Part shown: one piece after another, positions 41,444 to 51,456 of the stretch
How the letters are laid out: each line of letters begins with the position of its first letter
Position numbering within the stretch: the first letter of the stretch is position 1
Source of the DNA: a bacterium
GTDB taxonomy: Bacteria > Actinomycetota > Acidimicrobiia > Spongiisociales > Spongiisociaceae
Length of the DNA: 64,000 bases
Assembly: GCA_028820935.1 (NCBI GenBank)
Contig: JAPPHZ010000009.1
Location: forward strand, 1 to 64,000
Reading direction: 5' to 3'
Notes under the pieces: model-generated
Seen by the model: the letters and a program-made list of their open reading frames with translations, nothing else
Databases searched by the model: none
Told to the model about the DNA's origin: nothing
Translations under genes and position numbers: made by a program

Positions 41444-42798
41444 CCACCCAGATGTGGGGGGGACGTTTCTCCGAGGGCCCCGACCGGGTCCTGTGGAACT
41501 TCACCGTGGATCATGCCGACCGGCGCCTGCTGCGGGAGGACCTCGCCGGATCCCTCGCCCATGTCGCCATGCTCGCCGAGACCGGCCTGCTGAGCGCCGA
41601 GGAGGCCGGCACGCTCACCAACGGCCTGCAGGAGATCGTGACCGAAGCCGACCGGAACGCCTTCCGGTTCCTGGAGAGCGACGAGGATGTCCACTCGGCG
41701 GTGGAACGGCGGCTGGGTGAGCTGGTCGGCGAGGTGGCCGGGAAGCTCCACACCGGGAGGTCCCGGAACGACCAGGTGGCGCTGGACCTCCGCCTCTACC
41801 TGCTGCGCTCCGCCGGAGCCAGGATCGATGGTCTCCGTGAGTTCTGCCTGGCGATGGTGGAGGCCGCTGAGAGAGTCGGGGATACGGTGGTGGCGGGCTA
41901 CACCCACCTCCAGCAGGCCCAGGCGGTCCCGCTGGCCCACCACCTGCTGGCGTACGTGTCGACCGCGCTAAGGGACATCGAACGGTTCGAGGACATGAGC
42001 CGCCGAATGGACGTCTCTCCGCTGGGCGCGGGCGCGCTCGGGGGGAGCAGCCTTCCGCTCGATCCGGACCGTTCGGCCGAGTTGCTGGGGATGGCCGGCC
42101 GCTTCGTGAACTCGATGGACGCGGTGGCGGCCCGGGATCACGTGTCCGAATACGCCTTCGCCTGCACCCAGGCGCTCGTCCACCTGTCGCGGCTGGCGAC
42201 CGAATGCGTGCTCTGGACCACCACCGAATTCGGCTGGGTGACCTTCGGAGACGCTCTCACGACCGGGTCGTCGGCCATGCCGCACAAGAAGAATCCCGAC
42301 ATAGCCGAGCTGACCCGCGGACGCGCGGCCACCGCCATCGGCTGCCTGACGGGCCTGATGGCCCTCCAGAAGGGTCTGCCCATGACGTACAACCGCGACC
42401 TCCAGGAGGACAAGGCGGCCCTGTTCTCCATCGACGACGCTCTGGCCGGCGCGCTGGAGGCGATGACGGCCCTGATCGGCAGCGCCGAGTTCCACCCAAC
42501 CCCGCCCGACCCGTCGGTGACCGCGCTCGACCTGGCGGAGGCTCTGGTCGAACGAGGAGTCCCGTTCCGCGAAGCCCACCGGGTGGTGGGCGCCCTGCTG
42601 GCGACGCTGGCCGGCGGGGGCAGGTCCCTTTCGGAGGCGACCATCGCCGATCTGGTGGAGGCCGACCCCCGGTTCGAGCCCGCCGACCTGTCCCTTACCG
42701 ACCCGGCCGGGTCGGTAGGCAGGCGCCGCTCGACCGGAGGGGCCGGCTTCGCCTCGGTGCGGGAGCAGCTCCGGACACTCAAGCGTCGCCTGGGCTGA
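41440..42798 (+). CDS. argH: Argininosuccinate lyase
   Basis: A 452-residue member of the fumarase/aspartase superfamily that splits argininosuccinate to arginine and fumarate. [26 protein letters not shown], the catalytic [11 protein letters not shown] loop and GYTHLQQAQ are all present. The start is GTG 41440, overlapping the argG stop. It is the last gene of the operon. Confidence 0.97.
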   Translation: MTTQMWGGRFSEGPDRVLWNFTVDHADRRLLREDLAGSLAHVAMLAETGLLSAEEAGTLTNGLQEIVTEADRNAFRFLESDEDVHSAVERRLGELVGEVAGKLHTGRSRNDQVALDLRLYLLRSAGARIDGLREFCLAMVEAAERVGDTVVAGYTHLQQAQAVPLAHHLLAYVSTALRDIERFEDMSRRMDVSPLGAGALGGSSLPLDPDRSAELLGMAGRFVNSMDAVAARDHVSEYAFACTQALVHLSRLATECVLWTTTEFGWVTFGDALTTGSSAMPHKKNPDIAELTRGRAATAIGCLTGLMALQKGLPMTYNRDLQEDKAALFSIDDALAGALEAMTALIGSAEFHPTPPDPSVTALDLAEALVERGVPFREAHRVVGALLATLAGGGRSLSEATIADLVEADPRFEPADLSLTDPAGSVGRRRSTGGAGFASVREQLRTLKRRLG

Positions 42799-42883
42799 CC
42801 GGCGCCCGGTCCGCGCCTAGTGGTCTAGCACTTGCGGGTTACGTATAGTTCGCTCACGTCCGTCCCGACACCTGGAGGAGACC

Positions 42884-43546
42884 GTGGCCGAGCAGCCCGT
42901 AACCGTAACCGTCCGGCCCGACGGCCCGTACATAGTCTCTGGATCGGTGCCCCTGCGGGTCAGGAGCGCGGTGATGTCGGAACACGGCGAGCCCCTCACC
43001 TGGCGGAGCGAGGACGTGGCCGAGCAGAACCCTGTCTACGCGCTGTGCAGGTGTGGGGAGTCCTCCCGTAAGCCGTACTGTGACGGGACGCACGGCAAGG
43101 TGGGCTTCGACGGTACGGAAACGGCGCCGGCCGACTCCTTCAAGGAGCGCTGTGCCGATCTGGGCGGTACCGGGATCGAGGTGTTCGACGACCGCAGCAT
43201 CTGCGTGCACGCCGGCTTCTGCGGCAACCGCGTATCCAATGTCTGGAAGATGACTCCAGGCACTGATGACAGCGTGGTCCGGTCACAGGTGATGGCCATG
43301 ATCGAGCGGTGCCCCTCCGGCGCCCTCTCCTACACGGTCGACGGCACCGAGATCGAACCGGCCCTGCCCGTCGAGATCTCGGTCATCACCGATGGTCCGC
43401 TGTGGCTGACCGGCGGGATCCGGGTCGAGCGATCGGACGGCGAACCCTTCGAGGTCAGGAACCGCGTCACCTTGTGCCGGTGCGGGCACTCCGCCCAGAA
43501 GCCGCTCTGCGACGGATCACACAAGAAGGCCGGGTTCACCGGCTGA
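42884..43546 (+). CDS. CDGSH iron-sulfur protein with two CDGSH motifs and a central iron-sulfur domain
   Basis: A 220-residue protein with a first CDGSH-type motif (LCRCGESSRKPYCDGTHGKVGF), a central segment with Cys residues of the divergent 4Fe-4S mono-cluster type (CVHAGFC...ERCPSGAL), and a second motif (LCRCGHSAQKPLCDGSHKKAGF). Each CDGSH site should bind a [2Fe-2S] cluster through three Cys and one His. Such proteins are thought to act in iron-sulfur or redox handling; the exact role is unknown. GTG 42884 follows GGAGGAG. It is probably co-transcribed with the dehalogenase 27 bp downstream. Confidence 0.9.
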   Translation: MAEQPVTVTVRPDGPYIVSGSVPLRVRSAVMSEHGEPLTWRSEDVAEQNPVYALCRCGESSRKPYCDGTHGKVGFDGTETAPADSFKERCADLGGTGIEVFDDRSICVHAGFCGNRVSNVWKMTPGTDDSVVRSQVMAMIERCPSGALSYTVDGTEIEPALPVEISVITDGPLWLTGGIRVERSDGEPFEVRNRVTLCRCGHSAQKPLCDGSHKKAGFTG

Positions 43547-43573
43547 CCGGGAGCACTCCGGGCCGGAGGCGCT

Positions 43574-44464
43574 ATGAAGCTCGATAAACGATCGCGCCGG
43601 GTCTTCGACCTCGATATGGCGTACGTGGACGTGGGGTCGGGCGACCCGATCGTCTTCCTGCACGGGAACCCGACCTCTTCCTTCCTCTGGCGCGGCGTCC
43701 TCCCCCATGTCGCGGATCTGGGCCGCTGCATCGCCCCCGACCTGATCGGGATGGGCGACTCGGCCAAGCTGCCCTGCTCCGGTCCGGACGCCTACCGTTA
43801 CGTCCAGCACCGTCGCTACCTCGACGAGCTGCTACGCCTGCTCGGTGTGAACGAGAGGGTGACGCTGGTGGTTCACGACTGGGGCGCGGCGCTGGGCTTC
43901 GACTGGGCGGTACGCCATCCCGGCTCGGTGTCGGGCCTGGCCTACATGGAAGCCATAGTCACCCCCCTGAACTGGGAGGACTGGCCGGAGTTAGCCCGGG
44001 GGGTCTTCCGGGGGATGCGCTCGGAAGCCGGTGAGGACATGGTGCTAAGGAAGAACCTCTTCGTCGAGCGGATCCTGCCGGCCTCCGTGATGCGCGACCT
44101 GACCGAGGACGAGATGGACGAGTACCGGCGGCCCTTCCGCCGGCCCGGGGAGGACCGCCGGCCCACCCTCGCCTGGCCCCGACAGATCCCCATCGAGGGC
44201 CGGCCGGCCGATGTGCATGCCGCGGTCGCGAACTACGCGGCGCGGCTGGCCGGCTGGGATGTACCGAAGCTGTTCGTGAACGCCGACCCCGGCTCCATCC
44301 TGGTGGGCCGCCCCCGGGAGGTGTGCCGGTCCTGGCCCAACCAGACCGAGGTCACCGTGAGGGGAATCCACTTCGTCCAGGAGGACTCCCCGGACCCGAT
44401 CGGTGAGGCGCTGGCCGGCTGGCTTACCGCCCTACCCACGGGCGACCGGGCCCGCCCTCGGTAG
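43574..44464 (+). CDS. dhaA: Haloalkane dehalogenase
   Basis: A 296-residue alpha/beta hydrolase of haloalkane dehalogenase type. Nucleophile D102 in VVHDWGAALGF, the adjacent Trp and the Asn in HGNPTSS that hold the halide, E126 in AYMEAI and H266 in GIHFVQEDSP form the typical catalytic pentad of the HLD-II class. It hydrolyses carbon-halogen bonds in short alkyl halides, though natural substrates are often unknown. The nearby genes do not show a dehalogenation pathway. Confidence 0.9.
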   Translation: MKLDKRSRRVFDLDMAYVDVGSGDPIVFLHGNPTSSFLWRGVLPHVADLGRCIAPDLIGMGDSAKLPCSGPDAYRYVQHRRYLDELLRLLGVNERVTLVVHDWGAALGFDWAVRHPGSVSGLAYMEAIVTPLNWEDWPELARGVFRGMRSEAGEDMVLRKNLFVERILPASVMRDLTEDEMDEYRRPFRRPGEDRRPTLAWPRQIPIEGRPADVHAAVANYAARLAGWDVPKLFVNADPGSILVGRPREVCRSWPNQTEVTVRGIHFVQEDSPDPIGEALAGWLTALPTGDRARPR

Positions 44465-44474
44465 GCTCCACCCC

Positions 44475-45959
44475 ATGGACACCCCCTCCCTCCACACCGA
44501 GCGCCGGGAACGCCTCGCGGCCGTTATCGGTGACGGCATCGCCCTCCTACCCGCCGGCGCGGAGACCACCCGCAACCACGATGTGGAGCACCCGTTCCGC
44601 CAGGACTCCGCCTTCCATTACCTGACCGGATTCGACGAACCGGACGCCATCATGCTGCTCGACCCTCAGGCGGCCGACGAGCAATACGTCCTGTTCGTGC
44701 GCCCCAAGGACCGGGAGAAGGAGATCTGGACCGGCCTGCGGGCCGGAACGGATGGCGCCAGGGAACGCTACGGCGCCGACGCCTCCTACCCAATCGGGGA
44801 GTTCGACACGCTCCTCAGACAGAGGCTGGTGGGGCGCCGGACGGTGTTCCTGCCGTTCGGGAACCCGGGCTTCCACCGCCGGGTCTTGCGCCTGGCCCGG
44901 GCTGTCGCAGGGCTCGGCGAACGCTACGGAAGGGTCGTTCCGAGCGAGTTCAGGGACGTGCATTCCCTGGTCGGCGAGATGCGCCTCGTCAAGACCCCCC
45001 AGGAGATCGACCTGCTCCGCGCCGCATGCGAGATCACCGCCGAGGCCCATGCCGAGGCCATGCGGTTCGCCCGGCCCGGCCGGTACGAGTACCAGGTCCA
45101 GGCCGCTATGGAATACGTGTTCAGGATGCGAGGGGCGCGCCGCGACGGCTACCCGTCCATCGTCGCGTCGGGCGCCAACGCATGCATCCTCCACTACACC
45201 GAGAACGACCGGCGCATCGCGGAGGGCGATCTGGTGCTGATCGACGCCGGCGCCGAATACGGCTACTACTCGGCCGACATCACGCGCACCTTCCCGGCCG
45301 GCGGGCGGTTCACGGCGCCCCAGCGGGCCGTTTACGAACTGGTGCTGGGCGCCCAGCAGGCGGCGCTGGCCCTGGCCCGGCCGGGCGGAAGCCTGAAGGA
45401 GCAGCAGGCAGCCGCGAGCGGCCTCCTGACCGAGGGCCTGGTCGAGCTGGGCCTGCTGCCGGGTCCGGCCGGCGACGCGATGAGCATGCACCACTACCGG
45501 GAGTTCTTCATGCATGGCGCCGGGCACTGGCTGGGCATCGACGTCCACGATGCCGGCGCCTACCGGGTGGGGGGCGCGCCCCGACCTCTAGAGCCCGGCA
45601 TGGTGTTCACGGTCGAGCCGGGCATCTACGTCGATCCCGAGCGGGAGACGGTCGAGTTGGCGATGCTGGAGTTCGACATCGACGAACAGATGGAACGCCG
45701 CATGTTGCTCGGCCCGGCCAAGGCCCGCGAACTCGAGAAGAAGGAGCGCGACGACGCCCCCAAGGTGGCACATCCGATTCCCGAGGAGTTCCGGGGCATC
45801 GGCATCCGGATCGAGGACGATGTCCTGATCACGGGATCCGGCGGCGAGATCCTGACTCGCGGCGTGCCCACGGATCCGGACCGGATCGAGAGCCTGTGCG
45901 CCGAGGCGCCGCTGATGCCGTTCCTGGAGCCCTACCGGGCAGCGGCTGCAGGCGGCTGA
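44475..45959 (+). CDS. pepP: Xaa-Pro aminopeptidase (M24B)
   Basis: A 494-residue metallopeptidase. The N-terminal creatinase-like domain has HPFRQDSAFHYLTGF. The pita-bread domain carries LIDAGAEYGYYSADITRTFP, with two metal Asp residues, HGAGHWLGIDVHD with metal His, VFTVEPGIY with a metal Glu, and GIRIEDDVLIT with the last. It removes N-terminal residues ahead of proline. ATG 44475 gives a normal length. It is followed after 5 bp by an amidohydrolase gene. Confidence 0.93.
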   Translation: MDTPSLHTERRERLAAVIGDGIALLPAGAETTRNHDVEHPFRQDSAFHYLTGFDEPDAIMLLDPQAADEQYVLFVRPKDREKEIWTGLRAGTDGARERYGADASYPIGEFDTLLRQRLVGRRTVFLPFGNPGFHRRVLRLARAVAGLGERYGRVVPSEFRDVHSLVGEMRLVKTPQEIDLLRAACEITAEAHAEAMRFARPGRYEYQVQAAMEYVFRMRGARRDGYPSIVASGANACILHYTENDRRIAEGDLVLIDAGAEYGYYSADITRTFPAGGRFTAPQRAVYELVLGAQQAALALARPGGSLKEQQAAASGLLTEGLVELGLLPGPAGDAMSMHHYREFFMHGAGHWLGIDVHDAGAYRVGGAPRPLEPGMVFTVEPGIYVDPERETVELAMLEFDIDEQMERRMLLGPAKARELEKKERDDAPKVAHPIPEEFRGIGIRIEDDVLITGSGGEILTRGVPTDPDRIESLCAEAPLMPFLEPYRAAAAGG

Positions 45960-45964
45960 CAACC

Positions 45965-47518
45965 ATGCTCGACTGGCTGCTGACCTCAGGCACCGTCATC
46001 GACGGCACGGGCAGTCCCGGCATCCGGGCCGATGTGGGCCTGGCGGGCGGACGCATCGCGGCCGTCGGAGCCCTGGCAGGCCGCCATGCCCGCCGGACCG
46101 CAGACGTGGCGGGCTCGGTCGTGTGCCCGGGGTTCATCGACGTCCACTCCCACTCCGAGTTCTCACTGCTCAGGGGCGACGACACCGAGGCCCGGTTGCG
46201 GCAGGGGATCACCACCGACCTGCTGGCACCCGACGGGTTCGCCTACACGCCGGCGTCGCCATCCTGCACGGCGGACCTGCTCGCCTACCTGGACGTGTTC
46301 AACGGGCCGCCCGACGATGCCTGGGAGTGGTCGGATCCCGAACAGTACCTGGCCCTGTTCGACGGCCGGGCGGCCATCAACGTCGTGCCCCAGGTGGGCT
46401 TCCTCGCGATCCGGGCCGAGGCGGTGGGATGGGACCCCCGTCCTGCCGACCCGGCGGAGATCGAGCGCATGCAGGACCTCACCCGCCAGGGAATGGAGAC
46501 GGGCGCCTCCGGGATCCAGGTAGGCCTCGACTACTTCCCGGCCGGGCACGCGAGTACGGACGAACTGATCGCGGTGGCCCGGGCGGTGGCCGAGTACGGC
46601 GGCGTCTACTCATCACACGTCCGCGGAATCCGGGGCGACGTGGCCGCCGGGGTGGAGGAGGCCCTGGAGGTGGGCCGGAAGGCCGGCGTGCCGGTCCACG
46701 TCTCCCACCTGTTCGGCTCGGACGAGTTGTACCAACTCCTGACCGACGCCAGGGAGAGCGGACTCGATGTCACCTTCGATGCCTACCCCTACATGGCGGC
46801 CAGTTCCCACCTGGCCTTCTGCATGCCCCGGTGGTTCGACGACGGTCCTCCCGAACACCTCATCTCGAAGCTGGGTGATCCGGCGGTCCGGGCCGCCGTA
46901 GCGCCGCACATAGAGGAGTTCTTCCGCAACTACGTGCCGGATCCTGGGAACGCCTACTTCTCCGCCGTGCCGGACGGCCCGTACCAGGATCTCCAAGGAC
47001 GCCCCCTTACCGACGCCATCGGACGGGTCGGTCCCACCCTGGCCGAGGTGGTCTGCACCCTGCTCGCCGAGTGCCGGCTCCGCGTCCTGATGGTCTACCG
47101 ATGGGATGACGAGGCCAAGCTCCGGCGGGCCATGACCCACCCGCTGGGAATGGTCGGTTCCGACGGCCTCTTCCGGGGAACCCACCCCCACCCCAGGGGC
47201 TTCGGCACCCACGCCCGGGTGCTGGCGCACCTGGTGCGGGACCGCGGATGGCTGGAGCTACCCGATGCCATCCGGAGGATGACCTCCATGCCCGCCGACC
47301 GGTACCGCCTGGCCGATCGAGGGGTGATCCGCCCCGGCGCGGCAGCCGACGTGACCGTGTTCGACCCCGACCGTATCCGGGACCGGGCCACCTTCGACGA
47401 CGGCCGCGCAACCGCCGAGGGCGTCAGCCACGTATTCGTCAACGGCAAGGCCGCCATCGAGCACGGCCGGCTGTCCCACACTTCGGCCGGACGGGTCCTC
47501 CGGGCTTCCAACCGCTGA
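45965..47518 (+). CDS. N-acyl-D-amino-acid deacylase family amidohydrolase
   Basis: A 517-residue amidohydrolase. GFIDVHSHSEF, with its HxH metal pair, lies near residue 60, VYSSHVRG and VHVSHLFG carry further metal or active-site residues, and the C terminus shows the usual PGAAADVTVFDPDRI. Family members hydrolyse N-acyl-D-amino acids or D-aminoacyl peptides. With PepP directly upstream, peptide or amino-acid salvage is likely. The exact substrate is open. Confidence 0.88.
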   Translation: MLDWLLTSGTVIDGTGSPGIRADVGLAGGRIAAVGALAGRHARRTADVAGSVVCPGFIDVHSHSEFSLLRGDDTEARLRQGITTDLLAPDGFAYTPASPSCTADLLAYLDVFNGPPDDAWEWSDPEQYLALFDGRAAINVVPQVGFLAIRAEAVGWDPRPADPAEIERMQDLTRQGMETGASGIQVGLDYFPAGHASTDELIAVARAVAEYGGVYSSHVRGIRGDVAAGVEEALEVGRKAGVPVHVSHLFGSDELYQLLTDARESGLDVTFDAYPYMAASSHLAFCMPRWFDDGPPEHLISKLGDPAVRAAVAPHIEEFFRNYVPDPGNAYFSAVPDGPYQDLQGRPLTDAIGRVGPTLAEVVCTLLAECRLRVLMVYRWDDEAKLRRAMTHPLGMVGSDGLFRGTHPHPRGFGTHARVLAHLVRDRGWLELPDAIRRMTSMPADRYRLADRGVIRPGAAADVTVFDPDRIRDRATFDDGRATAEGVSHVFVNGKAAIEHGRLSHTSAGRVLRASNR

Positions 47519-47553
47519 GCGGAGCGTTCCGGACCGGCCGCTAGACCCTGCGA

Positions 47554-47572
47554 GGTTGTTCTGCAAACAACC
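47554..47572. promoter_or_regulatory. Palindrome upstream of the DUF6159 gene
   Basis: GGTTGTT and AACAACC flank a 5-base loop (CTGCA). The perfect 7-bp inverted repeat lies 22 bp before the ATG of the membrane protein and 36 bp after the amidohydrolase stop. It could be an operator or a weak terminator hairpin; no T-run follows. Confidence 0.4.
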
Positions 47573-47593
47573 GGACTCCGGTAGCATGGGCCG

Positions 47594-48415
47594 ATGTCAC
47601 GAATCGCCAATTCCTTCGCCCTCGCCAGGTCCTCCTGGCACGTACTCAAGGCCGACAAGGAGCTGATCCTGCTCCCCATCATTTCCGGGATCGCCTCCAT
47701 GATCGTCGCCGCCACCTTCATCGTTCCGATCTTCTTCACCGGACAGGGAGGCGCGACGATGGGCGGGTCCAGCCTGCTGGTGCTGCTCCTGATGTACTTC
47801 GTGCTGGCCTACATCACCATCTTCTTCAATGCAGCCTTGGTCAGCGCCGCCAACGAGCGGCTGGAGGGTGGGGATCCGACCATCGGGAGCGCCATCCGCG
47901 GCGCCGCCCGCCGGGCCGGAAAGATCCTTCCCTGGGCGCTGCTGTCGGCCACCGTATCGGTCATCCTGCGGGCCATCGAGGAACGGGTCGGACTGATCGG
48001 CCAGATCATCGTCAGCGCCCTCGGCCTGGCCTGGTCGGTGCTCACGTTCCTGGTCCTGCCGATCATCGTCATCGAGGGATCAGGTGCCGGCGCCGCCTTC
48101 AAGAAGTGCGGGTCGCTGCTCCGCAGCACCTGGGGCGAGAACCTGGCCGCGCAGGTCGGTATGGGCTTGGTGGGTTTCCTTCTGATCCTCCCGGGCGCGG
48201 CGGTGATCCTCCTGGGTATCTCGGCGGGGGGCACGATCGCGGCGGTGGCCCTGCTGATCGGCGTGATCTGGATAATCGTCGCCGCGGCATCGGTGGCGGC
48301 CTTGAGCGCCATCTACCAGACCGCGCTCTACCACTTCGCTGTGGCAGGCAGCGTCCCCTCCGGATACTTCGACCAAAACGCTATGCAGATGGCCTTCCGG
48401 AGGAGACGCCGCTAG
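47594..48415 (+). CDS. DUF6159-like membrane protein
   Basis: A 273-residue integral membrane protein with about six helices, opening SFALARSSWHVLKADKELILLP, a segment I associate with DUF6159 proteins. A conserved-looking region around ANERLEGGDPTIGSAIRGAARRAG lies between helices. The function is unknown. It is monocistronic, with a palindrome just upstream. Confidence 0.75.
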   Translation: MSRIANSFALARSSWHVLKADKELILLPIISGIASMIVAATFIVPIFFTGQGGATMGGSSLLVLLLMYFVLAYITIFFNAALVSAANERLEGGDPTIGSAIRGAARRAGKILPWALLSATVSVILRAIEERVGLIGQIIVSALGLAWSVLTFLVLPIIVIEGSGAGAAFKKCGSLLRSTWGENLAAQVGMGLVGFLLILPGAAVILLGISAGGTIAAVALLIGVIWIIVAAASVAALSAIYQTALYHFAVAGSVPSGYFDQNAMQMAFRRRRR

Positions 48416-48856
48416 CCCTCCGATTAACGACATTGGATCCGGTGTCCTGATTCGGTAATTCGCCACCCGTACCCACAAGACGAGAACGCGAAAAACGCCA
48501 CGACACGCCCCAACCCAGCGGGTCCATCCCCCAGCCACCACCTCCTTCGGTCCGAACGCGTTCCGTCATCCCCCGGCGGGTCCGCTCCCGAATTGATCCC
48601 GGTTCCGGTTTCCTCGACGTCCAAACAAGAAACCGGTGGTGCTTGTGACTGCCGGGCAGTATGCGGCGGGGCTGTGACACGTTCAACCCCCTCGTTAGCC
48701 CTGGGGTCTTTAGGTCTCCCGTCACACCGGTGGACGTCAGGCGCGTCAACCTCATGAATCGATGCCTGCCACTCCAAGACCGGGCAGGTGAAGGTCACGA
48801 GGCCGAGCGTACCTACCGGATGGCTCAAGCCCGGGTCAGAGTCCCGAGGCGGGAAG
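48416..48856. other. Gap without recognisable gene
   Basis: About 440 bp between convergent genes, lower in GC than its surroundings. Open frames of up to 134 codons exist on the minus strand, but their composition does not look coding and I find no motif. No tRNA or known structured RNA is apparent. It may be decayed mobile DNA. Confidence 0.45.
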
Positions 48857-49123
48857 CTAGCGCCTCCGGGCGGCCGCCCGGGCTCGGGCCTTGGCGGCTT
48901 CCACCTCCCGGTTCTTGGGCGCCGCCCTGGTCACGAGCGTGTCGACCAGCGTCCGGGTTTCCCGGGCGATGGCCTCCACGGCCCGATCGAACGCATCCTG
49001 GTTCGCGCGGGACGGTCGGGCCGAACCGGAGACCTTGCGCACGTACTGCAGGGCGGCGGCGCCGACCTCCTCGTCCGTGGCGGGCGGCTCGAAATTGTGC
49101 AGGGTTCTGATGCTACGACACAC
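48857..49123 (-). CDS. DUF2277 family protein
   Basis: An 88-residue protein. The opening MCRSIRTLHNFEPPATDEEV and the body ALQYVRKVSGSARPSRANQDAFDRAV are the DUF2277 signature, and a basic Ala/Arg-rich tail ends the protein. The function is unknown; a short helical, nucleic-acid-binding-like protein is plausible from charge. It lies 30 bp downstream of the DUF5671 gene. Confidence 0.88.
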   Translation of the reverse strand: MCRSIRTLHNFEPPATDEEVGAAALQYVRKVSGSARPSRANQDAFDRAVEAIARETRTLVDTLVTRAAPKNREVEAAKARARAAARRR

Positions 49124-49153
49124 AGCCTGCCAGGGTACCCGTCCCCGGACCGA

Positions 49154-50857
49154 TCACCCTTCGTAGGGGATGATCCCGACCCCGTCCTCGCCGGAGACGA
49201 TCAGCAGGTGTGACTCCGGGTGGTCATGGAGTAGCTCCAACACCTCATCCAAGGCCAGAGGACGCCCTTGGCCGTCCGTGCGTTCCAGGTAGCGCACCCT
49301 CACGGCAGTTTGCTGCGCCAGCGCTTCGGCCACCGGGCCGCTATCCCGCGCGACGAGAGTCAGCGATCTCGCCTCGGGAGGAACTTGGCGGCCGGTCTCG
49401 GGATCGGGCGCCTCCAGCAGGTCTGTCCGGCGCACCGTGCGGTGGTATGCGGCGGTGATCCCCACCGTCGCCGCCAGGGCGAGCGGCCATCGGACGGCGA
49501 GCACCACCTCCGTGCCCGTACCGGATCCCAATATCTGCTCCAGGGCGCTGTAGACCAGCACCAGCAGGCTCACCAGCGCCACCGCTCCGCCCAGCCCGAA
49601 CACGGCGATCAGGTAGATCCTGCGGGTGGGGGAGGCGACCTCGACCGGCGGGCGTTCGTTGCGGAACTGCTGGATCTTGGTCCAGTGGCGCCACCAGAGC
49701 GGTGCCCCTACCAGCAGGACGGTGACTGCTCCCACGAGTTCCGAACGATCGGAGGGATATAGAACGGTGGCGGGCGTCAGGGCCTGGATGACGGCTGCGA
49801 GCACGGCGGCCGCGCCGCCCACGGTGGCGACCAGGCCGACCCCGGCCACGAGGTAGTCATGGGCGCGATCCACCTCGGCGCGCTCGTCCGGCGCCGCCGA
49901 ACGCATGACGGCATCGTGATACCTCCACGCCGCCCCGCCCACGATGATCAGCGCCAGGGTCACGGGTAGCTCGCGGAAATGAAGGCCGGCGGGCCCGATC
50001 GGGTCTCCGAACCACCAGTCGAGGCTCAGGTATGCAAGGTTCCATACCCCGGAGAGAGCGGTGAAGAGGCCTCCCACCACGCCGGCCAGCAACACGTAGG
50101 CTCGCCAGGCGGTGGAACGTTCGAGGTGCTGCCCCAGCATCGCCCAGTAGCGCAGCCAGATGGCGCCGGCCACCACCAACTCGACTAGCGGTTGCCGGAG
50201 GGCCCCGGTGCCACGGGCGAGCACCGCCACGCCGGTCACGGAGTCATACGCCCGCTCGAAGATCGACGTCAGGATGAGGACTCCGAAGACCGCCCCGGTG
50301 GCCAGCCCGATGAGCGATCCGGCCAGGACACCGTACGCCAGCCCGCCGGTCCGTCCTCTCAGGCCTGCCAGGCGGTGGTGCAAGACCCAGACCGTGCCCC
50401 ATACCAGGGCCACGACGGCCGGAGCGATATCGAAGCGGCCCTCTAGGAGGCTCTCGCCCCACAGCGAAAGGCCGGTAGCCGCAGTCACCAGGCTGATCAA
50501 CTCCGCCAGGACGAGATACCCATCCCCACCGAAGCCGGGTCGTTCGTGGCGGTCACCACGGCGGCGCTCCCGGCGAGCCGCCAGGTGCAGGGCCGGGCCT
50601 CCCACGATGACGCACGCCAGCATGAAGGCCAGGTAACCGGGGCCGGCCACCACGTCAGGGTCGGCCGCGGACAGCAGACCTGACACCCCGGTCGCCACCA
50701 GGATCACCAGGGTCAGCAGCATCCCCTGCTGGAAGAAGCGCCGGAGGGTGGTCCCGATGTCGCGACGCGACCGGCGGGCCAGCACCGCGATCAGCCCCAC
50801 GAAGGCGCCACCCAGCAGCAGGATCGGGACAAGTAGCGCGAAGATGACTTCGACCAC
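49154..50857 (-). CDS. DUF5671-containing polytopic membrane protein
   Basis: A 567-residue protein with about twelve membrane helices arranged in repeated units resembling DUF5671 (LRRFFQQGMLLTLVILVATG; DYLVAGVGLVATVGGAAAVLAAVI). The last 120 residues or so are soluble and probably cytoplasmic (RSLTLVARDSGPVAEALAQQ... to IIPYEG). The function is unknown. The start is GTG 50857, 2 bp after the stop of the preceding small membrane protein gene, so the two are probably co-expressed. Confidence 0.75.
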   Translation of the reverse strand: MVEVIFALLVPILLLGGAFVGLIAVLARRSRRDIGTTLRRFFQQGMLLTLVILVATGVSGLLSAADPDVVAGPGYLAFMLACVIVGGPALHLAARRERRRGDRHERPGFGGDGYLVLAELISLVTAATGLSLWGESLLEGRFDIAPAVVALVWGTVWVLHHRLAGLRGRTGGLAYGVLAGSLIGLATGAVFGVLILTSIFERAYDSVTGVAVLARGTGALRQPLVELVVAGAIWLRYWAMLGQHLERSTAWRAYVLLAGVVGGLFTALSGVWNLAYLSLDWWFGDPIGPAGLHFRELPVTLALIIVGGAAWRYHDAVMRSAAPDERAEVDRAHDYLVAGVGLVATVGGAAAVLAAVIQALTPATVLYPSDRSELVGAVTVLLVGAPLWWRHWTKIQQFRNERPPVEVASPTRRIYLIAVFGLGGAVALVSLLVLVYSALEQILGSGTGTEVVLAVRWPLALAATVGITAAYHRTVRRTDLLEAPDPETGRQVPPEARSLTLVARDSGPVAEALAQQTAVRVRYLERTDGQGRPLALDEVLELLHDHPESHLLIVSGEDGVGIIPYEG

Positions 50858-50859
50858 GG

Positions 50860-51366
50860 CTAGTACTCCGGCTCAGGTTCTTTGTGGTCAACCGAGCACT
50901 CGTACCAGGGCCACTCCTGGTGGGTGATCCGCCATCCTGCGGGCTCCGGACTCAGTCGGAACTCGTAGGTCTCGGGACGGTACGAGTCGAAGATTCCCTG
51001 GGCGGACCGGGCCACAGACACAGTGACCCAGGCTGTTCCCCCGTCAACGGTCGTGTCGAGCCATTCGATCCGGAAGGCCTCGTCAACCAGATGGCGAGGG
51101 AAACGGGTGCCGCAGCCGTCGAGTTCGGACGCCAGGTAGGAGCGTGCCTCCGGCCGGTCGCCGGCTATCACCGCCCTCAGGTAGCGCTGAACAACTCCCT
51201 CCGGCGTGTCCGGGTCGAGTTCCGTGTCGCCGACGAACGAGAAGACCGCAGCCAGGATGATGAGTAAGGCCAGCACCGCCCCGGACCAGGCGAGGAGTCG
51301 GCGCTGCGAACTTCGATGCGCCCCGCGCGCATCGCCTGCGGGCTCACCTGTGGTCGGGTCGTTCAT
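50860..51366 (-). CDS. Membrane-anchored NTF2/SnoaL-like hypothetical protein
   Basis: A 168-residue protein from ATG 51366. One membrane helix (about residues 24-47) is followed by an outer domain with TPEGVVQRYLRAVIAGDRPEARSYLASEL, a pattern common to NTF2-like folds, and ends in an acidic tail. No catalytic residues can be assigned. The frame extends 13 codons further upstream, but that part is Gly-rich and has no better start. It is the first gene of a small operon with the DUF5671 and DUF2277 genes. Confidence 0.65.
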   Translation of the reverse strand: MNDPTTGEPAGDARGAHRSSQRRLLAWSGAVLALLIILAAVFSFVGDTELDPDTPEGVVQRYLRAVIAGDRPEARSYLASELDGCGTRFPRHLVDEAFRIEWLDTTVDGGTAWVTVSVARSAQGIFDSYRPETYEFRLSPEPAGWRITHQEWPWYECSVDHKEPEPEY

Positions 51367-51456
51367 GGGCGGCCAGCCTACTCCGACGCCGCTCCCCCGC
51401 CCCATGACATGCCGGCTGGATCGGATGCGCCGGAGCAGACGGTAACGTGGTTGCCC

